In this document: positions 7,376 to 15,064 of the stretch, piece after piece | How positions within the stretch are numbered: the first letter of the stretch is position 1 | Layout of the letters: every line of letters begins with the position of its first letter | Source: an uncultured Ignavibacteria bacterium | Lineage (GTDB): Bacteria > Bacteroidota > Ignavibacteria > Ignavibacteriales > Ignavibacteriaceae | Assembly: GCA_937996765.1 (NCBI GenBank) | Contig: CALKUG010000182.1 | Coordinates: 1-23,037 of the forward strand | Direction of reading: 5' to 3' | DNA: 23,037 nucleotides | The notes under the pieces: model-generated | Told to the model about the DNA's origin: nothing | Database searches by the model: none | What the model saw: the letters and a program-made list of their open reading frames with translations, nothing else | Program-made: the position numbers and the translations under genes

Positions 7376-9355
7376 TTAACTTTGTTTAACAAGTCCCGCA
7401 ATGGCGGTTGCCATTTGGGAGTCAAACAGCTTTTCCAAGTCAACCAATAGACGCACTACTTCTTTAATTTTTGCCATTGCAAGAATGTAGTTGGTTGCTT
7501 TGCCCGAAATGAAATTAGGAGCATCCTCAATTTCATTTGCTTTTATCTGTGCAATCTCAGTAACCTGGTCAACCGCAACGCCAACAATAAGCGAGCCGAT
7601 AGCAGTATCCAGTTCGAGAATGATAATATAAGCTGAATTTGTTTTATCTTCATTTTGCATCGAGAACATTACCTTGGGGTCAACCACGGGAATAACCTTT
7701 CCACGGAAATTGATTACGCCCATAATAAATCCTGCCGAGTGTGGTACGGTGCGAATAGGGAGCATTTTACTGATTTCAACAATCCGTAGAATATCAATAC
7801 CAAAGCTTTGTGTACCAAGGGTAAACATCAAGTACTTACCTTCTTTGTTCAACAGTGCTTTTTGTTTTTGCTCTTGGTCTAAACGTGCACCACGGGTAAG
7901 TATTTCGTAACCGCGTTCTGTGCTGTTGTAGAGAGTTGATTTCCGCAACTTTGAAGTTGGGTCGCAAACCTTTTCAGCATAATGCATATCAATAAACTCA
8001 TTGAGATTAATGATAGATCCAATGTTCATATTTTTATGCATATAGTTCTGGATGCGGTCAAAATCATCTTTAACAGGGAAGAGGTCACCGGTTTTAATAC
8101 CCTTAGGCTCGGTGAGTACGTTTTTGAGAAGGGGAACCTTGAGTCCGAGATTTTTATCGGGGTCTAAAAAGCTTACGGCTATTTCAGCTGCCGCACCGGG
8201 TTTTGTTTCTATAAACTTACCTGCGTGCACCATCATCTTGGTGAACTCGAACATAGCTTCGTCGTGCTTGGTAAGCATTCCGCTATTCATTGCAAGAACG
8301 CAGCAAGGGTGGTTTTCCCAAATCTCACTGGAAAGGAATTGTAATTCTGCTATACCTTGTGCAATGCCCTTTGTTCCAATAGGCTCAGCAACCATATACC
8401 CGCAGGTATCAGGGTTCTGCGAAAGAAACTCAGGCATTTTAATTGGTGCTACAACTTCAAAACTCACATCAACATCTTTATCGCCTTGAACACCGGGCTT
8501 TAGACCAATGCTGTTAAAAAACATGTGGCTGAGAACATGATGAATTGACATATTATGAGGGATGTAGAAGGATTTTCCTTTAAAGTAATTCTGATAGGGC
8601 TCTTTGTAGTCGCCAGCTTTATTGCGTACACAAATACTTCCGTTTTTGTGCGCCAACATTATCATCTTTAGCGGCACGCCATAGTTGTATAAATCCATTG
8701 CTAACGGCGCAAGTACAAAAGCACCATCAACGGTTCCTTGTTCAAGAGCTTGAGCAACGGGATTCCAACCCGGCATACAGATAGTTTCGAGTTCAAAATG
8801 TTTTGGAACCAATTCACCGGTTTTGATTAAGTGTTTTAGTACACCAAGTACCAAGTGATCAGTAATCTGTATATGGGCAATCCTCAGAACAACTTTACCT
8901 GTTTCGGCATTGTACTGTGGAACCCATCCGGCTTCTTCCTCTGCGGTTAAAGCACGTTTCTGGCCAAAAGATTCTTCAATTTTTGCTTTTAATTCATCTG
9001 CGTTAAACGGCTTAGAGATAAAAGCACTAACGCCTGCCTCTGCGGCTTGGGCTACTTCCTTTTTTTCGCCCCTGCCTGTAGCCATCAGAAACGGGAGCTC
9101 TTTAAAACTTTGGCTTTCGCGTACCCATTTGAGTAATTCAAAACCGTTTTTATTGGGCATATTCCAATCGGAGATTATTAAATCTACCGACTGTCCGCCT
9201 TGCAAAATGGAAATTGCTTTGTCTCCGTCTTCGGCTTCAATGATATTATTGTAACCAAGCGAAGAAAGCACCTTGGTTTCCATTTTACGCATTACCGAAG
9301 CATCTTCAACAAGAAGTATTTTGATTTCGTTACTCAGCTGCTTTGCCATAGCCAT
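7376..9355 (-). CDS. CheY-like receiver / substrate-binding-protein-like / CheW fusion protein
   Basis: The 659-aa protein has three parts. Residues 10-135 are a CheY-like receiver with the full acid pocket (Glu17/Asp18), phosphoacceptor Asp63 (ISDWNMP), Thr93 and Lys115. Residues 150-465 resemble the NrtA/CmpA/NMT1-type periplasmic binding fold (GWNPVAQALEQGTVDGAFVL, VAEPIGTKG). Residues 505-645 form a CheW domain (KYLMFTLGTQSFGIDILRIVEI, GVINFRGKVIPVVD). There is no signal peptide, and the receiver comes first, so the binding-protein-like part must be cytoplasmic. The likely role is a chemotaxis coupling protein that senses a small ligand and can be phosphorylated by CheA. It differs from CheV, which is CheW followed by a receiver. 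No cheA or receptor gene lies in the window. The start could instead be the ATG at 9349, which has GGA seven bases before it. Confidence 0.9.
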   Translation of the reverse strand: MAMAKQLSNEIKILLVEDASVMRKMETKVLSSLGYNNIIEAEDGDKAISILQGGQSVDLIISDWNMPNKNGFELLKWVRESQSFKELPFLMATGRGEKKEVAQAAEAGVSAFISKPFNADELKAKIEESFGQKRALTAEEEAGWVPQYNAETGKVVLRIAHIQITDHLVLGVLKHLIKTGELVPKHFELETICMPGWNPVAQALEQGTVDGAFVLAPLAMDLYNYGVPLKMIMLAHKNGSICVRNKAGDYKEPYQNYFKGKSFYIPHNMSIHHVLSHMFFNSIGLKPGVQGDKDVDVSFEVVAPIKMPEFLSQNPDTCGYMVAEPIGTKGIAQGIAELQFLSSEIWENHPCCVLAMNSGMLTKHDEAMFEFTKMMVHAGKFIETKPGAAAEIAVSFLDPDKNLGLKVPLLKNVLTEPKGIKTGDLFPVKDDFDRIQNYMHKNMNIGSIINLNEFIDMHYAEKVCDPTSKLRKSTLYNSTERGYEILTRGARLDQEQKQKALLNKEGKYLMFTLGTQSFGIDILRIVEISKMLPIRTVPHSAGFIMGVINFRGKVIPVVDPKVMFSMQNEDKTNSAYIIILELDTAIGSLIVGVAVDQVTEIAQIKANEIEDAPNFISGKATNYILAMAKIKEVVRLLVDLEKLFDSQMATAIAGLVKQS

Positions 9356-9502
9356 TCCATTGAGTGTTTAAGGTGAGAGAACACAAAATTTTTACAGATT
9401 TAATCTAAGTATAATTGTGTAATTGCTCAACTAATTTAGACAAATATTGTTCTATAAGCGTTAAAAGTCTCTCTTCGGTGTCCAAAAACACCCATGTGGC
9501 AT

Positions 9503-9526
9503 AAAAAACCGCATACTTATGCGGTT
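9503..9526 (-). terminator. Minus-strand terminator hairpin in the 9.5-kb intergenic region
   Basis: On the minus strand an AACCGCAT/ATGCGGTT 8-bp stem (9507-9514 with 9519-9526) with a 4-base loop is followed by six T. It sits about 150 bases upstream of the receiver/SBP/CheW start codon. It would stop a minus-strand transcript entering that gene from further upstream, so it could be an attenuator or the end of a small RNA. Confidence 0.7.
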
Positions 9527-9735
9527 GCGCAATAGTGGTTCCGGTAGGTATGTTTGTACAGTGTTTAACAGTGATTTGTTAACACAACCAAACACAATGA
9601 CTCTCATTGTGCTCCTTATTGGTTGATGATTGTGTGTATAGCTTAGGTAGTAGCCATCTGTTTCAGATAAAACTGCCATTTCGGATGACAATCGGTTGCT
9701 TATCTCACCCTCCCAAGAGATGAGCAACCTTTTTT
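9527..9735 (+). other. Hairpin-rich intergenic element ending in a plus-strand terminator
   Basis: Between two divergent genes (9356-9852) I see no convincing protein gene, but a run of hairpins. These are GTGTTtAAC/GTTAACAC (9561-9585), CAACCAA/TTGGTTG (9585-9591 with 9619-9625) enclosing CACAATGA/TCATTGTG (9593-9611), and ATCTG/CAGAT (9656-9668). The last is a 13-bp stem with one G-U pair (9694-9706 with 9717-9729) followed by six T, a good plus-strand terminator. The size fits a small RNA of about 200 nt, but the strand is not settled. It matches no RNA family I recognise. Confidence 0.45.
9694..9735 (+). terminator. Plus-strand terminator before the coiled-coil operon
   Basis: A 13-bp stem, GGTTGCTTATCTC with GAGATGAGCAACC (one G-U pair), has a 10-base loop and is followed by TTTTTT. 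There is no annotated plus-strand gene between 9356 and 9694, so it should belong to a small transcript or protect the downstream operon from read-through. Confidence 0.8.
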
Positions 9736-9852
9736 ATTTTTTAGAAAAAAAATCTCTGCTCCCCTCCAATTTTGTTAAGCAAATGTTAAAATTTTTTTAT
9801 AAATTGTTTACGATATTCCGAATTAGATACTAAATAAAGCACTGGTTCAACT

Positions 9853-11970
9853 ATGGGTTTCTTTTCCGGCGGTAAAGAAATAAAAGAATTGCGTGAAGAA
9901 AACGAATCTCTTCGTTCTCAGCTTCATGAGTTACTTGAAAAACATATTTCCTTCGAAAATCTGAATGAGCAAATTATCGAGCTTGAACAAAAGATAAAAT
10001 GGCTCAATGAAGAAGAAGTTAAAAAGAACGACGTTGATGTTCAAAGCGAACAACAAGTTGAGGAGTCCGGCGATACGGTGGCTTCTGCTTCGCGTTTAAC
10101 TCAACTCGAAGCCGAAATTGCTTCAAAAGAGGAAACACTTTCCGCAATCAAAAAAACTCAAGCACAGTTATTAGAAAAAATTGAATCGCTTGAGGATGAA
10201 CGTTCCACACTTGCTGTTAATGTTAAAGAATTAGAATTAAGCAGAAACGAACTCAATTCAGAGATAGCCGAGTTTGAGCCCCGTGTGGCTTCGCTAAAAG
10301 ATGAGAATGAGTTTCTGACTTCGCGTGTAAGCCAACTGCGTGAAGAGGATGAAAACCTTTCGCAAATGGTTCTCGAACTCAAATCTAAACAGCACGAAAT
10401 AGAAAACCGCGTGCAGGAGTTAGATGAAAAAGAGAAAGAACTTACTACACAATTAAGCGACCCCCTCGCAAAACTCGAACAACTTGAAAAAGATACTTTT
10501 GCACTCGAAGGCGAGCTCCGCCTGATGAAAAACGATTATGAGGTACTCAAACCTCAGGTTGAACGCATGCGTTCGGAAGAGGATGCACTCCGTGCCGGTA
10601 TCGAATCACTTACCCAAACCAACAAAACTCTCAGTGAGCAAAATGCAGCTGTAACCGAATCTCTAAAAGAAACCAACAACGGTTTTTCTAAGCTTCAGAT
10701 TGAAAGTGATGAACTCAAAAACCTGGTTTCCTCTCTCAGGGATGAATCTGCAAAAATGTCTCGTGAAACATCGCAGCTTTCCGAACAACTCTCCGGCTAC
10801 AAAAATGAACTTGCAACACTTGAGCCCAAGGTTTTAGAGCTAAGAAAAGAGCGTGATAGCAATGAAAGTATTGTTTCGGCTTTAAGTTCCGAGGAGTACA
10901 TTAAACGCGAACATTTATTTGCATTGCAAACTAAAATTGACGAAGCTGAGCAGTCTAAGGCGAATCTCGATGTGGTACTCGAAATTCTCCTAAAACAAAT
11001 TACCGAAAAAGAATCGGTGGTTTCGCAGTATCGTATGCAACACGAAGAGCTCATCCACGATTTTAGTAATCGCAACGCCCTGCTTGTTTCAATTCAACGC
11101 GATTACGCCGAGAAGCAAGATGAAATTATTCGACTCAGTGAGGAGCTTGCTGAACTCACCGAAAAGCGCAAAAAATTAAGTGCCGAGGTTGATGATTACT
11201 CGCGACTGAGGGATTCGATTGCAAACGAACTTGTTATCAAACGCGAAGACGAAGAAAAAATTAGTAATTCACTTACTACTTTGTTGGAAAGATTGCAAAA
11301 CTCTAAACAGAGTCAGATGAAGCAGGAAGAAGGTGAACGCGAATTACAAAAGCGTTTAGCCGAAACCATCACCACATTTATTACAGAGCTTCAAACTCAG
11401 CAAACGCAGCTTATAAAACTCCGCGAACAATCACTCGAGTACGAAAAAGAATCAGCAAATCTGCAACGCAAAATCAATGATGCAACTTTGCGACTTTCGC
11501 ACCTCGAAACTACCATAGATGCGCGCAATCGCGAAAAAGAAAGCATAGAGCATCAAATCGGTGAGAATAGAGTGCTCGAAAGTGTATCCGCAGAAAAATT
11601 GCGTAAAACACGGTTATTACTGAGCGAGAAGAAAAATAAAGCCACAGAAGCTGCAAGTTTTCTGAATGAGTTTGCCTCATCACGGATTAGACTTGAATCG
11701 GAACTCACACAATACATTCACGATCTCCGTGACGAAATTGATATGCTTCGCAGTTCCAAGTCGGAGTTACTCGATGAACTCGATTCCCTACAAACTCGTG
11801 TTGAGGAGCTTTCAACAAAAGCCGTAAAAGAAAACGAGTTGTTGGCTCACGTTCGTGCAGAAATAGCCGGACTTACCATACGGAAAAATGAATTTGCTCA
11901 GGAAATTAGTAGAATGGTTTCTTTGGAAAAAAGTCTTCGTAATCGTTTAGCCGTTGCCGGCAATCAATAG
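9853..11970 (+). CDS. Long coiled-coil protein, function unknown
   Basis: The 705-aa product has no signal peptide, transmembrane segment or globular domain that I can recognise. After a short MGFFSGGKEIK start, nearly all of it is heptad-like coiled coil rich in Glu, Leu, Lys, Ser and Gln. There are a few breaks: an acidic linker near residues 55-80 and single prolines in SDPLAKL and FEPRV-type turns. Resemblance to SMC/Rad50 arms would be compositional only, since there are no ATPase heads. It is likely a cytoplasmic structural or scaffold filament. It is followed after 14 bases by a second coiled-coil gene. There is no good Shine-Dalgarno site; the start is taken as the first ATG. Confidence 0.85.
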   Translation: MGFFSGGKEIKELREENESLRSQLHELLEKHISFENLNEQIIELEQKIKWLNEEEVKKNDVDVQSEQQVEESGDTVASASRLTQLEAEIASKEETLSAIKKTQAQLLEKIESLEDERSTLAVNVKELELSRNELNSEIAEFEPRVASLKDENEFLTSRVSQLREEDENLSQMVLELKSKQHEIENRVQELDEKEKELTTQLSDPLAKLEQLEKDTFALEGELRLMKNDYEVLKPQVERMRSEEDALRAGIESLTQTNKTLSEQNAAVTESLKETNNGFSKLQIESDELKNLVSSLRDESAKMSRETSQLSEQLSGYKNELATLEPKVLELRKERDSNESIVSALSSEEYIKREHLFALQTKIDEAEQSKANLDVVLEILLKQITEKESVVSQYRMQHEELIHDFSNRNALLVSIQRDYAEKQDEIIRLSEELAELTEKRKKLSAEVDDYSRLRDSIANELVIKREDEEKISNSLTTLLERLQNSKQSQMKQEEGERELQKRLAETITTFITELQTQQTQLIKLREQSLEYEKESANLQRKINDATLRLSHLETTIDARNREKESIEHQIGENRVLESVSAEKLRKTRLLLSEKKNKATEAASFLNEFASSRIRLESELTQYIHDLRDEIDMLRSSKSELLDELDSLQTRVEELSTKAVKENELLAHVRAEIAGLTIRKNEFAQEISRMVSLEKSLRNRLAVAGNQ

Positions 11971-11984
11971 GGAAAGAGAAAACT

Positions 11985-14180
11985 ATGGATCAAAATTCAA
12001 ACAATATGAATGATTTGCCTGAAGAAATTAACCCTAATGACCAGGAAAATAACTCAATCCCCGTTCCCGACGAGTTTAAGGATTTATTTAATCCCATAGA
12101 TTTTGCGGAGGAGCCTCAAGCCGCTGAAGCCGAGATTCCTATTCCCGACGAGTTTAGAGACTTATTTGCTTCTACACCTGCTCCGGAATCTGCCGAAGAA
12201 GAAATCCCTATCCCAGATGAATTTAAGGATTTATTTCCGAGTGCCGCCGCAAAGCAAGAATCTACTGAAGAAGAAATCCCTATCCCAGATGAATTTCGTG
12301 ATTTGTTTGCTCAGGCGTATAGTGCGGATTCGTCGCACTTATCTACGTCATCCGAATCGAATGTATCTGATGATGACACACAACCATTGCTTGCCTCGAT
12401 GCAGGATAAGGCTCAAACGCTGCTCGAAGAGATTCACAAAACAAATAATGATGGTTTCTCGATTAGCGACGGTATAAAACGCTTACAAGAGTTTTTACCG
12501 ATGCTTCGCATGGAAGTAGAAGTTGCAGCTAAAAAACTTGAACAACTCACTTCAAGCGAGAGCAATATCATTGTAACGCTTGAGGAAGTTCAAAATATTA
12601 TTTCTTCCAACCTACTACTCCGCTCAATTGACGAAGGTGAAGATGAACGAAGAGAAGTAGTTTCCTCCGCACCCTCCATTCCTCAAACTCACGAAGAGGA
12701 AAAGATACTTAAGCGTTTGCAAGAAGAAATTTCTTCCGCTGAGGCCATGAAGTATAATGCCGAATTAAGGGCATCGGAGCTGATACGCAAAGCTGCCGAA
12801 GCCGAAGAAAAATACCACAACCTTTTGAATGAGCACAAAAGTGCTCTTGAACGTTTGAGTACAGTAAGAACTGAACTTTCTGAGTTTGAGTCCAAACGCG
12901 AAGCATCTAAAAAGCAAGAGCGCAAGCTTTCAGAATCAGTAGCTTATTTAGAAAAACGAAAACGCGATTTAGATGAAAAAGTTAACCGCGAAGAACACGA
13001 ACGCGAAAAACTCTTAGGCTCTATTGCCGAAAGCAGAACTCTTGAAGTTGAATTGCGCAGAAGAGTGGATGACCTTTCTCGTAAAGTTACCGTGGCCGAA
13101 AACAAAGGTTTCGAAATTCGTGAACAACGGATTGTAACCGAGCGCGAACTTTCGGAAGCATTGTTTTCTTTTACCGATGATATTCGTCGCAGTAAAGAAA
13201 CTCTGCTTAAACTTAAAAAAGAATTAAACGAAGTTTCCGAGGACCTTACCCAAAGAGATAAAAAGCTTGCGGATATTACAGCCGAGCTCGAGGCAAGGGA
13301 AGAGGCATACGCACAATTGGTGCAAAGGATGGCCGACTTCAATTCTACTAACCGTAATCTCGAGGAACGCGAAAACTTCCTGAACGATAATGTTATTCGC
13401 TTAACCGAACGCGAAAACAGAATTAAGCAATCTATCGAAAATCTGGAGCGCGAAGTTACCGGTTTCAGAAACAAAAAAGAGCAGATCAACGAACAACTCC
13501 GCTCGCTACTTGCAAAAGGCGAGGCCGATTTACTGCGTCTTTCGAAAGTAAAACAGGATGAGCTTCAGGAGCTAACACTGTTGCGTAACGAAGCCGCAGG
13601 TTTGCAACTTTCAATTGAGCAGTATTCACAAGATTTAATGCAACTTAAAGAAGAATCAGCAAGTACCGAGGTTGAGAAAAAGCAATACGAAGAAAAAATT
13701 GCAAAACTTATTTCTAATGAGCGTACTTATAGTGAATCGGTTACTCAGTTAGTAAAGAAGCAAACAGAACTTGAATCCGAGGTTACTGCACTTCAAGAAA
13801 AACTTCAAGAGCAGTATCTGCGCGAAGAAGCTAAAAAACTTGCTATGCTTACAGAACAACGCCGCAGAGAAGAAGAAAACATCGGTGTGCTCAAAGATGA
13901 GATTATCAAACTTAACGATGAACTCTCACAAATGATTACCAAAAAAGAGACCACCGAGAATAAGCTGAAAGAACTGCAAAAGTACGAGAGTGTTTTGCAA
14001 GGCCGCCTCGACTACTACAGAAGAGAGATCGATAAAAATAAATCCATACTCAACAAAATGATTGAGGAAATGGACGTTCATGCCGGTGGCGAAAAAGGTA
14101 AAGTACTCTCCGAGTTACAAGCCATTCCCGTTAACGACCCCGGTATGATTAAAGACCTGCTGAAACAAATTAATAAATAA
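11985..14180 (+). CDS. Long coiled-coil protein with N-terminal array of four PDEF(K/R)DLF motifs
   Basis: The 731-aa product begins with about 120 acidic, probably disordered residues carrying four copies of (I/V)P(I/V)PDEF(K/R)DLF, starting at residues 25, 51, 74 and 98. The spacing is 23-26 residues. A variable linker (110-145) leads into a short helical segment (about 145-220), and then a continuous coiled coil runs from about 235 to 715. There is no signal peptide or membrane segment. The repeated motifs look like short linear binding motifs offering four docking sites for one partner, with the coiled coil giving oligomerisation. The preceding coiled-coil gene is probably the partner in the same operon (14-base gap, GGAAAGAG as ribosome-binding site). 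The family is not recognised. Confidence 0.87.
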   Translation: MDQNSNNMNDLPEEINPNDQENNSIPVPDEFKDLFNPIDFAEEPQAAEAEIPIPDEFRDLFASTPAPESAEEEIPIPDEFKDLFPSAAAKQESTEEEIPIPDEFRDLFAQAYSADSSHLSTSSESNVSDDDTQPLLASMQDKAQTLLEEIHKTNNDGFSISDGIKRLQEFLPMLRMEVEVAAKKLEQLTSSESNIIVTLEEVQNIISSNLLLRSIDEGEDERREVVSSAPSIPQTHEEEKILKRLQEEISSAEAMKYNAELRASELIRKAAEAEEKYHNLLNEHKSALERLSTVRTELSEFESKREASKKQERKLSESVAYLEKRKRDLDEKVNREEHEREKLLGSIAESRTLEVELRRRVDDLSRKVTVAENKGFEIREQRIVTERELSEALFSFTDDIRRSKETLLKLKKELNEVSEDLTQRDKKLADITAELEAREEAYAQLVQRMADFNSTNRNLEERENFLNDNVIRLTERENRIKQSIENLEREVTGFRNKKEQINEQLRSLLAKGEADLLRLSKVKQDELQELTLLRNEAAGLQLSIEQYSQDLMQLKEESASTEVEKKQYEEKIAKLISNERTYSESVTQLVKKQTELESEVTALQEKLQEQYLREEAKKLAMLTEQRRREEENIGVLKDEIIKLNDELSQMITKKETTENKLKELQKYESVLQGRLDYYRREIDKNKSILNKMIEEMDVHAGGEKGKVLSELQAIPVNDPGMIKDLLKQINK
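12057..12308 (+). repeat. Four in-frame repeats encoding (I/V)P(I/V)PDEF(K/R)DLF
   Basis: The copies are at 12057-12089, 12135-12167, 12204-12236 and 12276-12308. The third and fourth share 30 identical bases (12195-12224 and 12267-12296, offset 72 bp), so this pair duplicated recently. The first two have diverged at synonymous sites while the encoded motif is kept, which suggests selection on the peptide. Confidence 0.92.
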
Positions 14181-14197
14181 TTTAACTGCATCCACCG

Positions 14198-14227
14198 AAT
14201 GGGCGTTCTTTTCGCCCATTTGGGCGA
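14198..14227 (+). promoter_or_regulatory. Candidate activator site upstream of the DUF2202 gene
   Basis: A perfect 16-bp dyad TCGCCCA-TT-TGGGCGA spans 14212-14227, with an extra TGGGCG half-site at 14200-14205, 21 bp from the matching half. The dyad centre lies 83 bp upstream of the GG of a sigma-54-like -24 box. A closely related dyad lies upstream of the minus-strand gene at 20158. The same bases can also fold as AATGGGCG/CGCCCATT (14198-14220), so part of it might act as terminator of the coiled-coil operon, although no T-tract follows directly. Confidence 0.6.
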
Positions 14228-14300
14228 TGTTTTTGCACCCACCTATTATCATACTTCCATTTTTAATCCAATAACACAGTATTTTGTTGCACAATACTAT

Positions 14301-14315
14301 TGGCACGGTGTTTGA
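14301..14315 (+). promoter_or_regulatory. Sigma-54-like promoter for the DUF2202 lipoprotein gene
   Basis: TGGCACG-N4-TTGA fits the -24/-12 pattern TGGCACG-N4-TTGC with the required GG-N10-G spacing; the last consensus C is A here. Transcription would start near 14326 and leave a leader of about 45 bases before the ATG at 14371. The neighbouring regulator gene encodes an NtrC-type sigma-54 activator. Confidence 0.62.
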
Positions 14316-14370
14316 GTTACTGGTTGTATTAATAAAATAAGTACAACACAACAAACAAAGGAACAGTATT

Positions 14371-15009
14371 ATGAAACGCACAGTATTAGCAGGATTATTA
14401 TTAGCTGCAAGTTTTGGTCTCGCTGCATGCGAAAACTCCGACATCACCGGAGTTCAAACATCTCAACAGGATGAACTTTCAAAAATCATCGATCAAATGG
14501 TTGTTGAAGAAGTGTCACCTATTGAAGAAGCACATCTGAAGTTTATGCGTGAAGAAGAAAAGTTAGCACGCGATGTATATGGCTATGCATACGCTAAGTA
14601 CAATCTTAAGATTTTTAGCAACATCCAACAGAGCGAACAACAGCACATGAATGCAATATTAACACTGTTAAATAAGTATTCTATCATTGACCCTGTAGCA
14701 GTGGATCAAAAAGGAGTATTTGTTAATCAGGATTTGCAAAATCTGTATAACGCCTTAATCGCAAAGGTTGATATCTCCGATGTTGAAGCATTAAAAGTAG
14801 GTGCTTTGATTGAGGAAGTGGATATTAACGATTTGATTAACGATGCAAAAGATGTTGATAATCAGGATATACTCTACGTGTTCAATGCACTGGAAAAGGG
14901 ATCCGAAAATCATATCAGAGCTTTTGTGAGAAACTTGAAATCACGCGGTGTTACTTATACCCCGCAAGTATTAACGGTTGATTTCTACAACAGTATAATC
15001 AACGGATAA
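14371..15009 (+). CDS. DUF2202 ferritin-like lipoprotein
   Basis: The 212-aa product has a lipoprotein signal peptide with a lipobox LAAC (Cys20), so it should be anchored in a membrane facing the periplasm. After a short linker comes a four-helix ferritin-like domain of the DUF2202 type. Visible features are MREEEKLARDVY (Glu61-63), an ExxH pair in SEQQHM (Glu89, His92), LIEEVDI (Glu148/149) and GSENHIRAF (Glu179, His181). These are plausible metal ligands; the function of the family is not established. AAAGGA lies eight bases before the ATG. It has its own sigma-54-like promoter and upstream dyad, and converges on the sigma-54 regulator gene, from which it is separated by a terminator. Confidence 0.88.
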   Translation: MKRTVLAGLLLAASFGLAACENSDITGVQTSQQDELSKIIDQMVVEEVSPIEEAHLKFMREEEKLARDVYGYAYAKYNLKIFSNIQQSEQQHMNAILTLLNKYSIIDPVAVDQKGVFVNQDLQNLYNALIAKVDISDVEALKVGALIEEVDINDLINDAKDVDNQDILYVFNALEKGSENHIRAFVRNLKSRGVTYTPQVLTVDFYNSIING

Positions 15010-15030
15010 ACAAGCTTCTTCCTAAATACG

Positions 15031-15064
15031 GGCTGAACGAGTAAAATCGTTCGGCCTTTTTTTT
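15031..15064 (+). terminator. Terminator of the DUF2202 gene
   Basis: A 10-bp stem, GGCTGAACGA with TCGTTCGGCC (one G-U pair), has a 6-base loop and is followed by eight T. The T-tract overlaps the stop codon of the converging regulator gene. Confidence 0.92.

Noticed and set aside
9461..9727. 88-codon open frame on the minus strand in the hairpin-rich intergenic region
   Set aside because: It begins inside one terminator stem and runs through another, and the protein resembles nothing I know. Only the shorter 48-codon part from 9607 has a good ribosome-binding site, and I keep that as a remark in the findings rather than a gene.
12057..12308. PDEF(K/R)DLF as a sliding-clamp-binding motif (DLF ending)
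   Set aside because: The conserved Gln of the clamp-binding consensus is absent in all four copies, so the resemblance is too weak to name a partner.
12944..13489. Ser/Arg/Leu-rich open frame antisense to the second coiled-coil gene
   Set aside because: Composition is the mirror of Glu/Lys/Leu-rich coding sequence; a shadow frame.
9853..14180. Coiled-coil proteins as SMC/Rad50-type chromosome proteins
   Set aside because: No Walker A, signature or Walker B motifs and no hinge domain; similarity would be compositional.
14198..14220. AATGGGCG/CGCCCATT hairpin as terminator of the coiled-coil operon
   Set aside because: No T-tract directly follows and its bases form part of the dyad shared with the other sigma-54-like promoter region, so I list it as a regulatory site; a double role is possible.
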